Shown: positions 11,166 through 22,189, counted from the first letter of the stretch. The stretch: 64,000 nucleotides of DNA from Blepharisma stoltei (GCA_914767885.1 CAJZBQ010000021.1:186001-250000), one strand, 5' to 3'. A program made the numbers and translations. The notes: generated by a model from the letters alone, not told the origin.

Positions 11166-14100
11166 ATGAACGTATTGAATGACCTTCTCTTTGCAGGCAG
11201 CAGGCCTGAGTTCCCAGATCAGCAGCGATATTTGGAGATTTGAAGCACATTTTTGGACAATTTTCGCAAAGCAATGCGAAATATGGGATCTTTCCTAATT
11301 GAAATTATTCAGAGTTTTGATCAATACGGCAAATCGATCTCAAAAAGTGGAAAGAACTTAATTTTTCAATTATCAAAACTAACTATTCTTAATTAGATAT
11401 TCTATCAAAAGCTAGTAAAATTAAGCTAAAGTTCAAAATATATGAATTTTTTATCAAAAATGGATTAAAGTGCAAAGCCCTATAATAAAAAAAGAAATTA
11501 CTATACAAAAAATAACATGAACTTAGCCGAATGTATAAAAGCATTTGGAAACTACAGCGATTTGATTGGGAATATTTATATAAAGAGCTCAACTTCACTA
11601 AATAGTATGATTATTCAACGTGTTAACAAAATCTCAGAGGATGCTTCCCAATTTCGAAAAAAGATGGTTGATGAAGCTCAACAAGCTATGAGAGATTTAA
11701 GCCAAGCCAGGTCAATTTATGGAAAAATTAAAGCAAAATATGATAAAGCGTTAAAAGAAAGAGAATCAACAATTTCTGCATATAAAAAAGTAAAAAATGA
11801 CCCAAATACAAATTACCAGCTTGGAATTATACAAAGATATAAAGAAAAAGCTAAATCTTCAAAAAAAGAACTTCTAGAAGCTCAAGGATGCTTACTACCC
11901 TCTCCAAACTATTGGAAAAATCATTATTTTTTTTTGGTATAACCCCTCTCAATAAGATAATTAAAATTTTTTAATAAGACCTCAAACTAATTCTATTCAA
12001 TAAAGAGAAGAAGGAGAAAGGTTTAATGGCTATTAAATTTATAAAAAAATTTATCAAAGACTTGTAAAATAAATCTTGTAAAAAATTCTTGAAAAATTTT
12101 CCATCTTCTTTTCTGATGACGTCATCAAAATTAGTGGCGTCACCATCTCTCGGAAGGAAAGGAAAGGAAAGGAAAATTTATTTAGGGATTTATTGATGGG
12201 GAAGCTCACCTCACTTCTCCTAGAGCACAAAAGGAGGGCAAAAACCCTTAAAGGGAAAACCTCCAGCCCCATCTGATAATTTATCGATCCGCCCATGACC
12301 ACCCTTGACTTCGAACCCGTTTCTACGCTTGCAGTATTCTCCAAACCTAAGTATTGGACAGGTTTGCCCTGCAGGGACTTTCCCACCACCAGATCGCCTT
12401 GGCTGTTAATCTCCTTGTATGCCTTAAAAGTTCGCCAACCCCTGTCCCACCGGACCGATGACGCCATTTTAATTCACCAAGTGTAAATTATACCATCTCT
12501 CGGGAAGATCCCTGATCCTTCTGAATCCAAGATCTAGTCGCTGCAGGTCCTATTCCAGAGGAAAATAGGCTAAAGATAATTTTTCTAGCCTTATTCACAT
12601 CCCCAGCTCAACACGAAGCTTCCTAGCACCTTGACTCCGTAAAGTCATCCTGAATTTGATACTGCATATCTCAAGAACCTAGTGAAAGCTCAATTATGCT
12701 GGTAAAAACTCACCCCAGACCTTCCATCAGATTGGTGCTTAAGTGTAGGCCAATTTTTTACCTCTCGGCGCAAAAAATGAAAGTATTCAATTAAGAAGAT
12801 TGCAATTTAAAACATAAATTGTATAAAATTTGTTTTAAACCATTGAAAAAAATAAATTAAAAAAAAGATTAGCCACTCACCCGCTAATGCAGAGGAGGGG
12901 GAGCTAGGGGAGCACATAAATATGACAGATCAAAAGCATGAGTCATTAGAAAAAATTTTGGCTTTATCTAATTCTCAGATTGTGGAACTAGAAAAAGAAT
13001 CCATGCAAGTTTTGAGAGGGTTAATCGAGTCTATTATTTGTATGATAAAAAACATTTTAGTGCTAAAAAAAGAGCAATCAGATGCAAGAATTGATCAATC
13101 AGCAGAATTGGCAAATATTACACTTGATTTAATGGTGCAATCTAAAGATAATGAATTAAAAAGTATCCTATGCCAAAAAAATCTAAACTAAATAATTATT
13201 TTATAGAAATTATTATTTTATAAAAAAAAAATCATTTTATTTTAATATTTATTATAAATTATCATACAAATCCTATAGAAAATTTAACTATGAAATTAGA
13301 ATCTCGACTAATGTCTTGTGATGACAGAGCCAAAGCTCTTAAAGCATTTCGGACTTATTTATATGAAATCTGCTCAAGCGATGAAATTTTCGGAAAAACA
13401 CTAGAAAAAATAGGAAGAGGCCTTACTCTTTCAGACATAATTGCCAATAAAAAAGAGTCAAAATCACTATGGCTCTCATTCAACACTATGATTCTAGAAC
13501 TTTCAAAAGTCCATTTAAATAACTGTAAAGAAATCAACAGAGCAACAGGAGAACCTATTCAAAATTTAGTAATTTTCCAAGGAAATTTATGCAAAAGCTT
13601 GCAATCAATTGTACAAAAAACCATAAGGGATCATTCTATCGTACAAGAAGAAGGACTCAAAGAATTCGAAAAAATAAAAAGAGCTGATGATAAAGCCCAA
13701 AAAAAAATCCAAGAAATTCGTGAAAGGATCCAGACTTCAATACAAAACACGGAGCACCAAGTTTTAAGCTCTTTAGCTGAAAATTCTAACCAAGAAGCAT
13801 CTCAGCTTCAGTCTTTAAAAGCAATTTTGTCTAATTTATATAAATTAGATAGCCAATTAATTGATTTTTTACATGAGGCTATCGACAAAGGCACAAAAGT
13901 TTTTGAAAATTTAAATATTGAGGATGATTTTAAAGATGTAGTTTTATATGAAATTCAGCCGCCAACTGATAGAGCTATGGATATACAAACCCCAGCGCCA
14001 CATTTAGAGACTGAAGAAGATATAAAAGAAGGAGACAGTAAAGCTGATGATAATGATATTTTTTCTAAATTTCAGCTACCAATTGGGTCGATGTTTGTGG

Positions 14101-16513
14101 AAAGTTATTCATGTGCATTTTCACAGAAAATCCTTCTACAAGGGAGGATGTATATAACAACTACTCACATTTGTTTTCATTCTTATGCTTGTTTAAAATA
14201 TAATATATTTAGTATTGACAATTTTTATCTTATTTTATTAACTAAATAAATTATTTGCTAAATCATAAAAAAGGGCTGCTCATTTTTAACTATTTATATT
14301 TCAATTCAACCACTATTTTTGGCAGAGAAACTTTAATTGCAATTCCGCTAAAAGAAATAAAAAAAATTGATAAAAAAGTCCATGGTCTAGTATTTGATAA
14401 TGCTTTAAGCATTGTTACTGATACAAATGAGTTCATTTTTGCTTCGTTTTTTTCTAGAGAGCAAGTAAAAGCGACCATTGAAAATTTATTAAAAATGAAC
14501 AAACCAAAATATAAAGAAATCACAGAATTTAAATGCGAATTTAAAATAGAAAATAGACCTGCAAGATTAGAACTGGGGAAATTAATGAGAAAAGTCGATG
14601 GTAAAAGCAATATTAATTCAAGCCAAATGAAGCCCAATTCTCTTTACAAACACATTATTATAGAATCATTAGAATTTGAAGTTTCCGCACAAAAAATTTT
14701 TGAGCTTTTATTTTCTGATAATTCCAAAAATTTTACGTTAAAATTCCTAGGACTGAGGGGAGACACCGACATAAACATAACGCAATGGACCCCACCCCCT
14801 CCGAATTTTTACCAAAATATTCCAGGAGATGCCTGAAATTATTCCTCCACAAGAACCGTTGACTATACACACCCAGTGAAAGAAAGAGTATTGATGATGC
14901 CAAAAACCTGCAAATGTATGGAAAACCAAACTATTTATTTTGTTTCGAATACAGAATTTATTTTTGAGACAGAAATTACCACAAGTGGAGTCCCTTTATC
15001 TGACTGCTTTGTAGGGCATTTTAGGTGAAAAGTAATAGGAGACCAAAAGGTAGCAATGCAGTCTAGTTCTGGGATGGAATTTGTAAAGAGCACAATGTTT
15101 AGAGGTAAAATAGAGTCTGCAGGGACTAAAGAAACTAATGAAGTTACAAAAGATATTTGGCTGCCACTTGCAAGAAATGTGGTTAAGGAAAGCTTAGGAC
15201 AAAAAGTTGATGAAATTGACGTGAAACCAGCTGTAAAAGAGGAGGAAAAAGGAAATAATAGTATGCAGTATATTCAATATGTGATGATTGGGGTACTGCT
15301 GATTGTGCTATATAGGCTTTGGTCGAGAATTTGCAGCCTGGAAAAAGAAGTTGCAGATTTAAATGATATAGCTCATGCACCGCTATTGGTCGCCATCATT
15401 GAAGATTATTATACGCTATAATTGACTTGATTCTTCTACATTTTAGACTTGAACATCATTTGATAAAACATTCAGAATTAAATAAAACTTCTTAAGTCAC
15501 AAGTTATTTTATTTTATTGATTTTATTTTATTTATAATTTAATATTTCTTCTCTCTCGCACTATATAGAAAGTAGCGAGATTTTGCGGGAAAAAAGCTTA
15601 AGCAAAATTTTGGGGATCCAAAGTGAAACGTGAGTAGTGAGAAATAAGTTAACAAATAAGCGGGGCCAATTTTTAAAATGGTATTATTATAAAATTAATT
15701 TAAATCAGGATATCCTATTAATTTGGCATTATACATGAAGTTCTTAAAGCCTCATATTAAGTGGCTATAGTAAAATTAAAAATGGCTATTTATCAAATTT
15801 CAAAAAAATTATGTTCTATTGCGTGTTTTAGCGGTTGGTTAACTTTTAAGAAAGCAATACTATTTAAATCTGATTAATTGAACTTGCATATTCAAAGTTA
15901 GGAGCTTTTGAAGATCACTCTAGATGAAGTTCTTAAAGCCTCATATTTAATTAGTTATAGTAAATTAATAATAGCTTCCAAACAATTATTTTTATTTTGT
16001 GCTTAAGCGGCCAGTTGAACTTTTAAGAAAGGAATACCAAATTAAATCTCATTAATTGAGCTTTTATACAGCTCTTTAGGATTATTCTAATGAAATTCTT
16101 TAAAGGCTCATATTAATTGACTCTAGCAAAATGTATTTTTGAAAGATATTTTTAATATTTTAAAATTATTTTGATAATCATGCAATTTAAAAAAATTGGC
16201 TGATTTATTTGTAAATTTTCAACCATTTTTGACGTTTAACTTTTGGATCCCCAAAATTGGGCTTAAGCTTTTTTTCTCGCAAAATCACTACTTTTCATAT
16301 AGAGTGAGAGAGAAGAATCATTAATTATAAATAATATAAAATTAGAATTAAATTACCTGTGACGTAAGAAATTTTATTTAACTCTGAATATTTATCTAAA
16401 TGATGATGATTCAAGTCTAAAATGTCGAAGAATCAAATCAACTATAGCTTATAATCTTCAATGATGGCGATCAATAACAGTGCACGAGCTATAAACTTGA
16501 GCATTATATTTAA
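11166..16513 (+). CDS. F-BAR / GRAM / VASt / transmembrane protein (Lam/GRAMD1-like lipid transfer)
   Basis: About 941 residues after removal of five IESs, all with frame restored. Residues 1-350 are long amphipathic helices resembling an F-BAR/BAR module (FLDNFRKAMRNMGSFLIEI.., ARSIYGKIKAKYDKALKE). A GRAM domain lies near 535-640 (FQLPIGSMF..LLQGRMYITTTHICFHSY / STTIFGRETL). A VASt-like domain lies near 690-860, with STRTVDYTHPVKERV. A single transmembrane helix sits near 901-920 (QYVMIGVLLIVLYRLW), followed by a short coiled tail ending LEHYI. This order matches yeast Sip3/Ysp1 (Lam) proteins, which move sterols at ER-membrane contact sites; the function here is inferred. TGA codes Trp in the first exon and in the VASt part. 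The start at 11166 begins the helical module. Confidence 0.85.
11359..11525. other. IES 1 of the F-BAR/GRAM gene
   Basis: Excised length 165 bp. Both edges read AACTTA. Removal joins ..SKSGKNL/AECIKAF.. in frame. AT-rich, no recognised element. Confidence 0.85.
11893..12906 (+). mobile_element. IES 2 of the F-BAR/GRAM gene: decayed MITE-1 carrying nested R elements
   Basis: Excised length 1,012 bp; joins ..EAQGCL/GEHINMTDQ.. in frame. The left edge (CTACCCTCTCCAAACTATTGG) and the right part (TTTAAAACATAAATTG.., GAGGAGGGGGAG) are diverged MITE-1 ends. The middle, from about 12110 to 12780, is GC-richer repeat DNA containing a second, nested insertion. Confidence 0.85.
12154..12491 (-). mobile_element. 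R-type retroposon nested inside another repeat
   Basis: Minus-strand element starting AAAATGGCGTCATCGG and ending in a (TTTCC)n tail. It is flanked by 12-bp direct repeats ACCATCTCTCGG at 12142-12153 and 12492-12503. The 137-aa open frame across it matches no family and is best explained as non-coding. Confidence 0.7.
13169..13277. other. IES 3 of the F-BAR/GRAM gene
   Basis: Excised length 107 bp. Edges TCCTA and TCCTATA. Removal joins ..KSIL/ENLTMKLES.. in frame. Confidence 0.85.
14184..14298. other. IES 4 of the F-BAR/GRAM gene, inside the GRAM domain
   Basis: Excised length 113 bp. It splits the GRAM core. Removal gives HICFHSY/FNSTTIFG, which matches the expected GRAM spacing with no gap. 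Confidence 0.92.
15367..16493. mobile_element. IES 5 of the F-BAR/GRAM gene: 1.1-kb element with long inverted repeats
   Basis: Excised length 1,125 bp. The ends pair over about 250 bp (outer TATAGCTCATGCAC.. against ..GTGCACGAGCTATA; inner TCTCTCTCGCACTATATAG and GGGGATCC against complements near 16240-16310). The interior holds three related blocks of the form ATGAAGTTCTTAAAGCCTCA near 15735, 15924 and 16090, about 165-190 bp apart. No transposase frame is visible. Removal joins ..ADLND/KLEHYI and a TAA stop. Confidence 0.88.
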
Positions 16514-16638
16514 AGAATTGTCTATAGATTTTTAGGCACGAAAAAACCCAGAGAACTAAAAATAAAGCCAAATCGTTATTAATTGTACGCTTATATTAAT
16601 CACAAAAATTTCTAATTTTTATTAATATTTCTAGATAA

Positions 16639-17253
16639 ATGGAATTTGAGAACTTTGCTGACATCGAAGAGAAGCGCTCTGACGTATTCGAGGTCCGTTT
16701 AGAAGAAGCCTTAAAATTCAAAAACCTTGGCAATGATTTTTACAAGAGCAATGACTTATTTAACGCTGAATATTTCTATCACGTTGGACTATTTCACATA
16801 GATTTTGACCAATTACAGTGAAATTTTGAGCTAATTGATAAGCACAGAGAAGCAGTCCTTGAAATAAAAAATCCAATTTGTCTTAACTTGGCAATGGTTC
16901 GTATAAAACTCGAAAATTACCGAAAAGCCATTGACCTCTGTAATGAAGTTTTAAAAGAAGACAAAGAAAATGTTAAAGCGCTCTATCGGAAAGCTTTAGC
17001 TTATAAAGGTTTACGCTTATTTGAAGAAGCTTTTGAATATGCATCTAGGGCTTTTAAAGCAAACCCAAGCGACACAAGCATTAGAAGCCTAAGAAAAGAA
17101 ATCAGAGAACTATTAAAAAGAGATAGGGCAAGATCTGACAAATTTTGGAAAGGTAAACTTCTCCCCAAAACCAAAAAGTTTTCACTTTTCAGAGCTTTAA
17201 GTATACGCAACCCTTTAAATCTTCATTTTAGGGTATTTCCTTTATTATTTTAA
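16639..17253 (+). CDS. TPR protein, 204 aa (FKBP/AIP-type TPR region)
   Basis: ATG at 16639, TAA at 17251. TGA at 16819 reads as Trp. Three tetratricopeptide-like helix pairs are visible: EALKFKNLGNDFYKSNDLFNAEYFYHVG, then ICLNLAMVRIKLENYRKAIDLCNEVL, then VKALYRKALAYKGLRLFEEAFEYASRA, followed by a capping helix. Such TPRs bind the C-terminal EEVD of Hsp90/Hsp70 in co-chaperones; whether the clamp residues are kept is not certain. No peptidyl-prolyl isomerase domain is present. The last 35 residues are basic and unlike the family. Confidence 0.8.
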
Positions 17254-17269
17254 TTATCTATAGTTATAA

Positions 17270-18292
17270 ATGCAACAAACAAATAATAAAAGTAAAGAAA
17301 AAAAATCAAGCAGCCCAGCGTTGCCAAGCCTGACACTTGCTTTGGATTTCGGGAAATCTTCAGATCCTTTGAAAATCAAAGAAAAAGTATCATTTCTTAA
17401 CCGAACTTTATATAAATCAGAAATCATGCATGATACACTAATACATCTTGAAAGATCAGCATTAAGAGGAGAAGGTATTGAAAAACCTGAGCCAAAATCG
17501 CCAATTAGACCACCCAAAAAGTCAAACGACTTAGCCGAAAAACTAAGAGCTGAGCACAGCCCTGGATTTGATGGCACCCAAATACTGAAACTTCCTAAAA
17601 TGTCTTATGGGAGACACAAAACCTATAACGAAGAGCCAGAGTTTGTTAATAAGCATTTTGTGAACAAAAACAGAATAAGTTTGAGTCCAGAGCATTCTAA
17701 AGAATATAGCGAATTAAATAGAAAGTTCAGAGCTTATAAGAAGAAAAATGATGGAAATAAAATCACAAGCCCAAGAAATACACAAAGATGAGGATCGGTT
17801 GATTTGGAATTTTATGACATGGACTCAGGGTTTTTAGTGTGTAATAAAGAGCAGCATGTAGTCGATTCCTATGAAAATACAAGAAATCAGATAAAAGTGA
17901 TTTATCAAACCTTTAGAAATATTGACGATGAAAGATTGGAGAAGAAAAAGTGACTTGAAAGAAACAGAGAACTAAGGCTAAAAGAAGCAGAATTAATGAA
18001 AAGGCTTCATCCTACCTCTAGACTTGACTCTGATGTCTCTAGAGTGTATATATATGGGATTTTCCCATGGATGGCGCTATTTTGGGCCTGATTTTCCCAC
18101 TAGGAAAATTTTTTTGGTTTGGGCCAAACCATAGCACTAGTTGAACCAAAAAATTTTTCCCGTGTGAAAATCAAGCCAAAACAGCGCCATCCACAGGAAA
18201 TTGCAATAACCAAATACAGCCCTCTATTTGACCACACAGAATCTCCTCAAACCACAAAACCTATAATTCATAAAAAATTCAATTTTCCTTAA
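17270..18292 (+). CDS. Unknown Lys/Ser-rich protein, 288 aa
   Basis: Starts 17 nt after the previous stop. TGA codes Trp at 17789 and 17951. One IES (18051-18208) splits it near the end; removal gives ..SRVYI/TKYSPLF.. and TAA at 18290. The sequence is low in hydrophobic residues and rich in K, S, P and N. A short helical stretch (EKKKWLERNRELRLKEAELMK) may be coiled coil. It resembles the disordered, possibly cytoskeletal proteins common in ciliates, but I recognise no domain. Confidence 0.65.
18051..18208. mobile_element. Foldback IES with GGATGGCGCTAT arms
   Basis: Excised length 156 bp. Arms of about 45 bp pair (ATGGATGGCGCTATTTTGG.. against ..CCAAAACAGCGCCATCCA). The left edge is a (TA)4 run; only use of the third TA restores frame. 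The arm core GGATGGCGCTAT recurs in the foldback element at 58451-58588. Confidence 0.85.
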
Positions 18293-18321
18293 TTTAAATG
18301 GCAAATTCTTCATAATTTTAA

Positions 18322-18895
18322 ATGGCATCAAGCTTAAGAAGACCACCAGCAAGAGGAGTCAAAAAAGGCCGCACTGAGCTGACAGAAGAGCAAAAACAAG
18401 AAATTAAAGAAGCGTTTGACCTATTTGACACTGATGGGTCTGGAGCAATTGACTCAAAAGAGCTAAAAGTCGCCATGCGCGCCTTAGGTTTTGAACCTAA
18501 GAAAGAAGAAGTGAGGAGAATGATTGCAGAAATTGACAAAGATGGGTCAGGGACTATAGAATTCCCTGAGTTCCTTGATATGATGTCAACGAAAATGGCA
18601 GAAAGAGACCCACGTGAAGAAATTCTTAAAGCTTTTATGCATTTTTAATTAAAATTGCTAATAAATTATTATAAAAAAATAGTTATTTATTGCAGACTTA
18701 TAGTATAAACTTTTCGATGACGATGGCACAGGAAAAATTTCTTTCAAAAATTTGAAAAGGGTGGCCCGAGAATTGGGCGAAAACATGACTGATGAAGAAT
18801 TAATGGAAATGATTGAAGAAGCTGACAGAGATGGGGATGGAGAAATTAGTGAAGAAGAGTTCTTAAGGATCATGAAAAAAACTAACTTATTCTAA
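18322..18895 (+). CDS. Centrin
   Basis: A 167-residue EF-hand protein after removal of one 70-bp IES. Four EF hands: [12 protein letters not shown] and [12 protein letters not shown] are full canonical loops; [12 protein letters not shown] and [12 protein letters not shown] follow the IES. The N-terminal basic extension, the [10 protein letters not shown]-type linker and the KKTNLF end are typical of centrins, which build basal bodies and contractile fibres. The IES interrupts the junction before the third EF hand, and TA-to-TA removal gives [16 protein letters not shown], the exact family consensus. Confidence in the family is very high. Confidence 0.95.
18636..18707. other. Short IES in centrin
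   Basis: Excised length 70 bp, the shortest in the window. Without removal the frame stops three codons after AF. It has no GT..AG ends at the required positions, so an intron is ruled out; only the TA-TA cut gives the conserved KLFDDD. Confidence 0.95.
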
Positions 18896-18932
18896 TTATA
18901 ATAAATCAAAATTTAATAAGAATTGAGTAAAA

Positions 18933-19361
18933 TTAAAATAAAATACAGCTGCTTTTGTCTTTTTTCGAGTTGTTTTTGCATTGATGTTGATCATAATACC
19001 TATGACTTAAACAAATTCTTTGACTGCACGAATTGCATATACAGGAATTTATTTCTGTAAGGAATGTTTTGCAATTTGTAACTGGACATTTTATTCCTTG
19101 TTTTTTAACGCAGTACCCTGATGTGAAATGCCGATCTCATATAACATTTGGGTCTATATTTGGATAAAGAGTAATCCCCATATCACACATAGGGCATTTT
19201 ATTACGTAATTTTCTCTGGGAGGGTATGGGCAGCTATGATCTCTTTGTGTTCTGTGTTTTTTACAAAATTTTTGTCTACATTGTTCACACTCAAATGGTA
19301 GAAAATCTTGCTGCCTACAAGTTTTAACAGAACAATGTGCACCGAGGTTGACGAAATCCAT
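18933..19361 (-). CDS. Double AN1-type zinc finger protein, 142 aa
   Basis: ATG at 19361, TAA at 18933; the TGA that would end a 74-aa frame reads as Trp. Two AN1-like fingers: the first starts GAHCSVKTCRQQDFLPFECE and continues through CKKHR and HSCP; the second is CPVTNCKTFLT..CICNSC..CLSHRYYDQHQC. The arrangement matches ZFAND2/AIRAP proteins, which associate with the proteasome and p97 under stress. No UIM or signal is visible. The C-terminal tail ends SSCILF; a CaaX-like CILF end is possible but speculative. Confidence 0.85.
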
Positions 19362-19550
19362 TTTGATAATTATAAAGACATATGACGTGTCTTTAAGATT
19401 TTATTATTTTTTTAAATTCTCCTTTATTATATATTTACATGAGATTCCCATATTTTGTAGTTTTACCATAATATGCCTTATTAAAATAATTTAAAATTTT
19501 AATTTTTAAATTAAAAATAATGATTATTAATGAAAAAAATATAAATTATA

Positions 19551-22158
19551 ATGATAAATATTATGGATATTATCAAGAATATCTCTAGGACTATTGAAAA
19601 AATTCCAAATGCGATTTTAGGATCACTTTGCTTGGTTGGGATTTATAAATCAATAGCGTTTTTAAAAGGACTAGCTCAGATATATTATGAATCTTGGCAG
19701 AGCTGTATAGACTTCAAAAAAAGATATGGAAGTGACTCATGGGTCCTGGTAACTGGTGGCGCGAATGGAATTGGAAAATCCTGGGTCGAAAGTTTTGCTA
19801 GAAGAGGTTTTAACATAATTATTCTTGACATAGATGAAAAAGCTCATGAAGTTAAAGAAATAATTGAAAAAGAATACAAAGTTAAAGCACATGTAATCAT
19901 ATGTGACTTGACTGACCAAGAAGCAATTTCACAGTTAATATATCAAGTTAAAGGCTTTGATATTTCTATCCTCGTCTGCAATGCAGGTGTCCATCATCAT
20001 GGAGACGTTTCTAAACAACCCATAGAAAGCATTATGAAGCTCATCAACGTCAATATTGTTAGCACAACCTTAATGATTAAAACATTACTACCTAATTTAT
20101 TATAAATATAATAAATAGCGAAGTTGACGGAAATTGGACCCAGAGGCGCATTCCTGATGGAGCAGATAGGAACAATACTAATAAAGATGAAATCAATACC
20201 TTTGTCCTGTTTTTGAACTAGGCATTCAGGTTTAGGGATGCCTGTCGAAGAGGGAAGTTTGTTTCTCGCAGAAGGCTTTCCTGAGCTAGAGAGGTTTTGC
20301 CTACACATAGTCTTCTCTCATCGGAACTATCGGGACATTCTATAGACAATAGCTCTGCCCTATAGAGCTAATCCCTCTGGACATGCGGTTCTTAATCTTA
20401 ATTAGGAGATTATCAGCTGCTAAGCTGTTATTTGTGACGCAGTCACCCAGACCCGAAGGTTCCTCCGCTTTGCGACGCCGCCTACAGGACTCCAACTTAA
20501 TGGCTAGCCTGCTCTGTTGAACTTCGCCTCCTTGCAAGCTACAACCTTGCTCCAGTGTTGAGTGGGGCAGATTTAGGATAATTAAATATGGCGTCTCCAC
20601 CTGACATGGCCTTCGGCCATGTAGCTTCCGAGCACATATTTAATTATATCCGGCAAGGTTTTGCTAACTCAGAAAAGGGCAACAATGCTAGGTAAGCAAT
20701 TCTGGTACTGAACAGAGCCTAGCCCATGCCCACTTTCAGAGTTGGATTTTTCCTCAAGGGTAAGGTGGGTTCAGACTTGGAAAGGGCAAGCCCAGCAGAG
20801 TCTACAGGGAACACCTAGACCATTCGGGCAATTGCCTAGCGTGAAACCGGGCGTTACGTCCCGGGGTCTTGACTTCCACATTTTGCCGATAGGTGACCAG
20901 AAATTTCATTTTTTGAAATTTCTGTGTGGCCAACCTTGACTCGCAGCAGCCGCAGAAGTCCACAGCCAGCCCACTCAACATATCGCCCGAAAGGGGAGGA
21001 GAAGACGTCTTTGGGGAAATCGACACTTCTGATTTCCATGGCAGTAGGGTCTCAAGAAGATGAAGGAAGGGGTCCGAGCTGATCAGCTGCCCAGCAAATC
21101 CTTTTCCCAGTCGATCAAGGTGGAGCCGAAGATGGCGCAAAACTGGTGAACCCTCACGGGTCCGTGGTGACTGCGTTAACAATATGGCAGTAGCCTACTA
21201 GTAATAACGATAACGATAACGAGTGGGCAGATTTAGGAATTCTGAGGCCTTGCTTGAGGCTGTGAGATAGAAGGTTGTCCATCCAAAAAATTTGAAAAAC
21301 AAATTTTCTGGTAAGACTGTTGGCTAAAATGGAAATCCAAAGCTTGGGACGTAACGCCCAGTTTCACACTAGGAAGTTGCCCGATTGATCAGGAGGATCC
21401 TTCCTGATATTGCTGAGCTTCCCCTTTCCAACTTTGGCTCCACTTCCCCTTGAGGTAAAACCCTTGGTGTCAGAATGAGCTGCGGTCGACTAAACTCGAC
21501 GTTGCGCTCCACTAAGCCAAGGTAAAACCTAGCCGGATACACATTCCGAGCGTTTTACTCCCTTCCACAAGGTCCCCTACGAACGCAGGCTGCAGGTGCT
21601 GAGAGTTAGGCTGGATCACCTGTCGCCATTTTTATGTATATCTTGGACATGCGTTCAGGCGGGAAATCCAAAGAACGACCTTTTGGAGCCAATATTTGCA
21701 ACGACTAGTGGGTTTACCCGCTTATGGCCAGCATAACCTTTAACCTAGCTTAACTAAATCTATTATACAGATCCCAAAAATCTGCTATAATAGTCATGTC
21801 ATCTAGAAGTGGCTTTGCTAGTTTCCCCTACTCCTCTATATATGCAGCCACAAAGGCTTATTTAAGAATTTTATGCATGTCGTTTTATCAAGAAATAAAA
21901 GAAAAAATCGACATTTTGTGTGTCCAACCATTAATAGTTAGCACTCCTATGACTAGACATATTAAGGTAGGAGGGATTATTTGTTCATCAGAAGACTGCG
22001 TAGAATCAGCAATCACATCGCTCGGGCGCAGATTAGAAACCTGTGGCACAAGGGCTCATAAGCTTGTAGATTGGTATATCAGTGGGAAGAATCTTGACGA
22101 AAAAGCAGAATTTTCAGCAAATATGATAAGAAGCCAGTTCAAATTGAAAAAACCATAA
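19551..22158 (+). CDS. Membrane-anchored short-chain dehydrogenase/reductase (HSD17B12-like)
   Basis: 314 residues after removal of a 1,663-bp IES. A hydrophobic N-terminal segment (AILGSLCLVGIYKSIAFLKG) precedes the Rossmann fold: TGGANGIGKS cofactor loop near residue 67, ILVCNAG near 145, then after the IES a catalytic Ser region (IIVMSSRSG) and YAATK. The layout and anchor resemble ER very-long-chain 3-oxoacyl-CoA reductase and 17-beta-hydroxysteroid dehydrogenases. Substrate is not inferable. TA-to-TA removal gives ..PNLLYRSQKSAIIVMSS, with normal SDR spacing. Confidence 0.88.
20392..21644 (-). mobile_element. R retroposon (minus), split by a younger R
   Basis: Flanked by GGACATGCG(G)TTC at 20379-20391 and 21645-21656. 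The 5' end is CATAAAAATGGCGACAGG near 21640. The element is interrupted at 20560-21237. Its 3' part near 20392-20550 matches the 3' part of the copy at 41038 (CCCACTCAACACTGGAGC.., GTCGCAAAGCGGA). Confidence 0.82.
20578..21220 (+). mobile_element. R retroposon (plus), youngest of the nest
   Basis: 643 bp flanked by direct repeats GAGTGGGGCAGATTTAGG (20560-20577) and GAGTGGGCAGATTTAGG (21221-21237). Starts with the hairpin TAATTAAATATG..CATATTTAATTA and ends in a (ATAACG)n tail. Shares long stretches with the copies at 41038 and 47909. Confidence 0.88.
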
Positions 22159-22189
22159 ATGATAGAAATTCTTTATAATAATTTATTAA

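Larger units (their letters stand above)
20103..21767. mobile_element. Composite IES: repeat D containing R, containing a second R
   Basis: Excised length 1,663 bp. The outer part (20105-20378 and 21657-21766) is repeat D, also seen at about 58876-59145. Its flanks CTAATTTATTATA and CTAAATCTATTATA may be a target duplication. Within it sits a minus-strand R copy, and within that a plus-strand R copy, each with its own direct repeats. Confidence 0.88.

Noticed and set aside
12054-12467. 137-aa minus-strand frame
   Set aside because: It covers an R-type retroposon with target duplications and a repeat tail; other R copies do not keep the frame.
18637-18706. An intron in centrin
   Set aside because: No GT..AG boundaries fit and 70 nt is far from the 15-16 nt introns of this genome; the TA-TA cut gives the exact family sequence.
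20802-21182. 126-aa and other frames in GC-rich DNA
   Set aside because: They lie in R copies, and homologous copies at 41038 and 47909 have different stops and frames, so they are not proteins.
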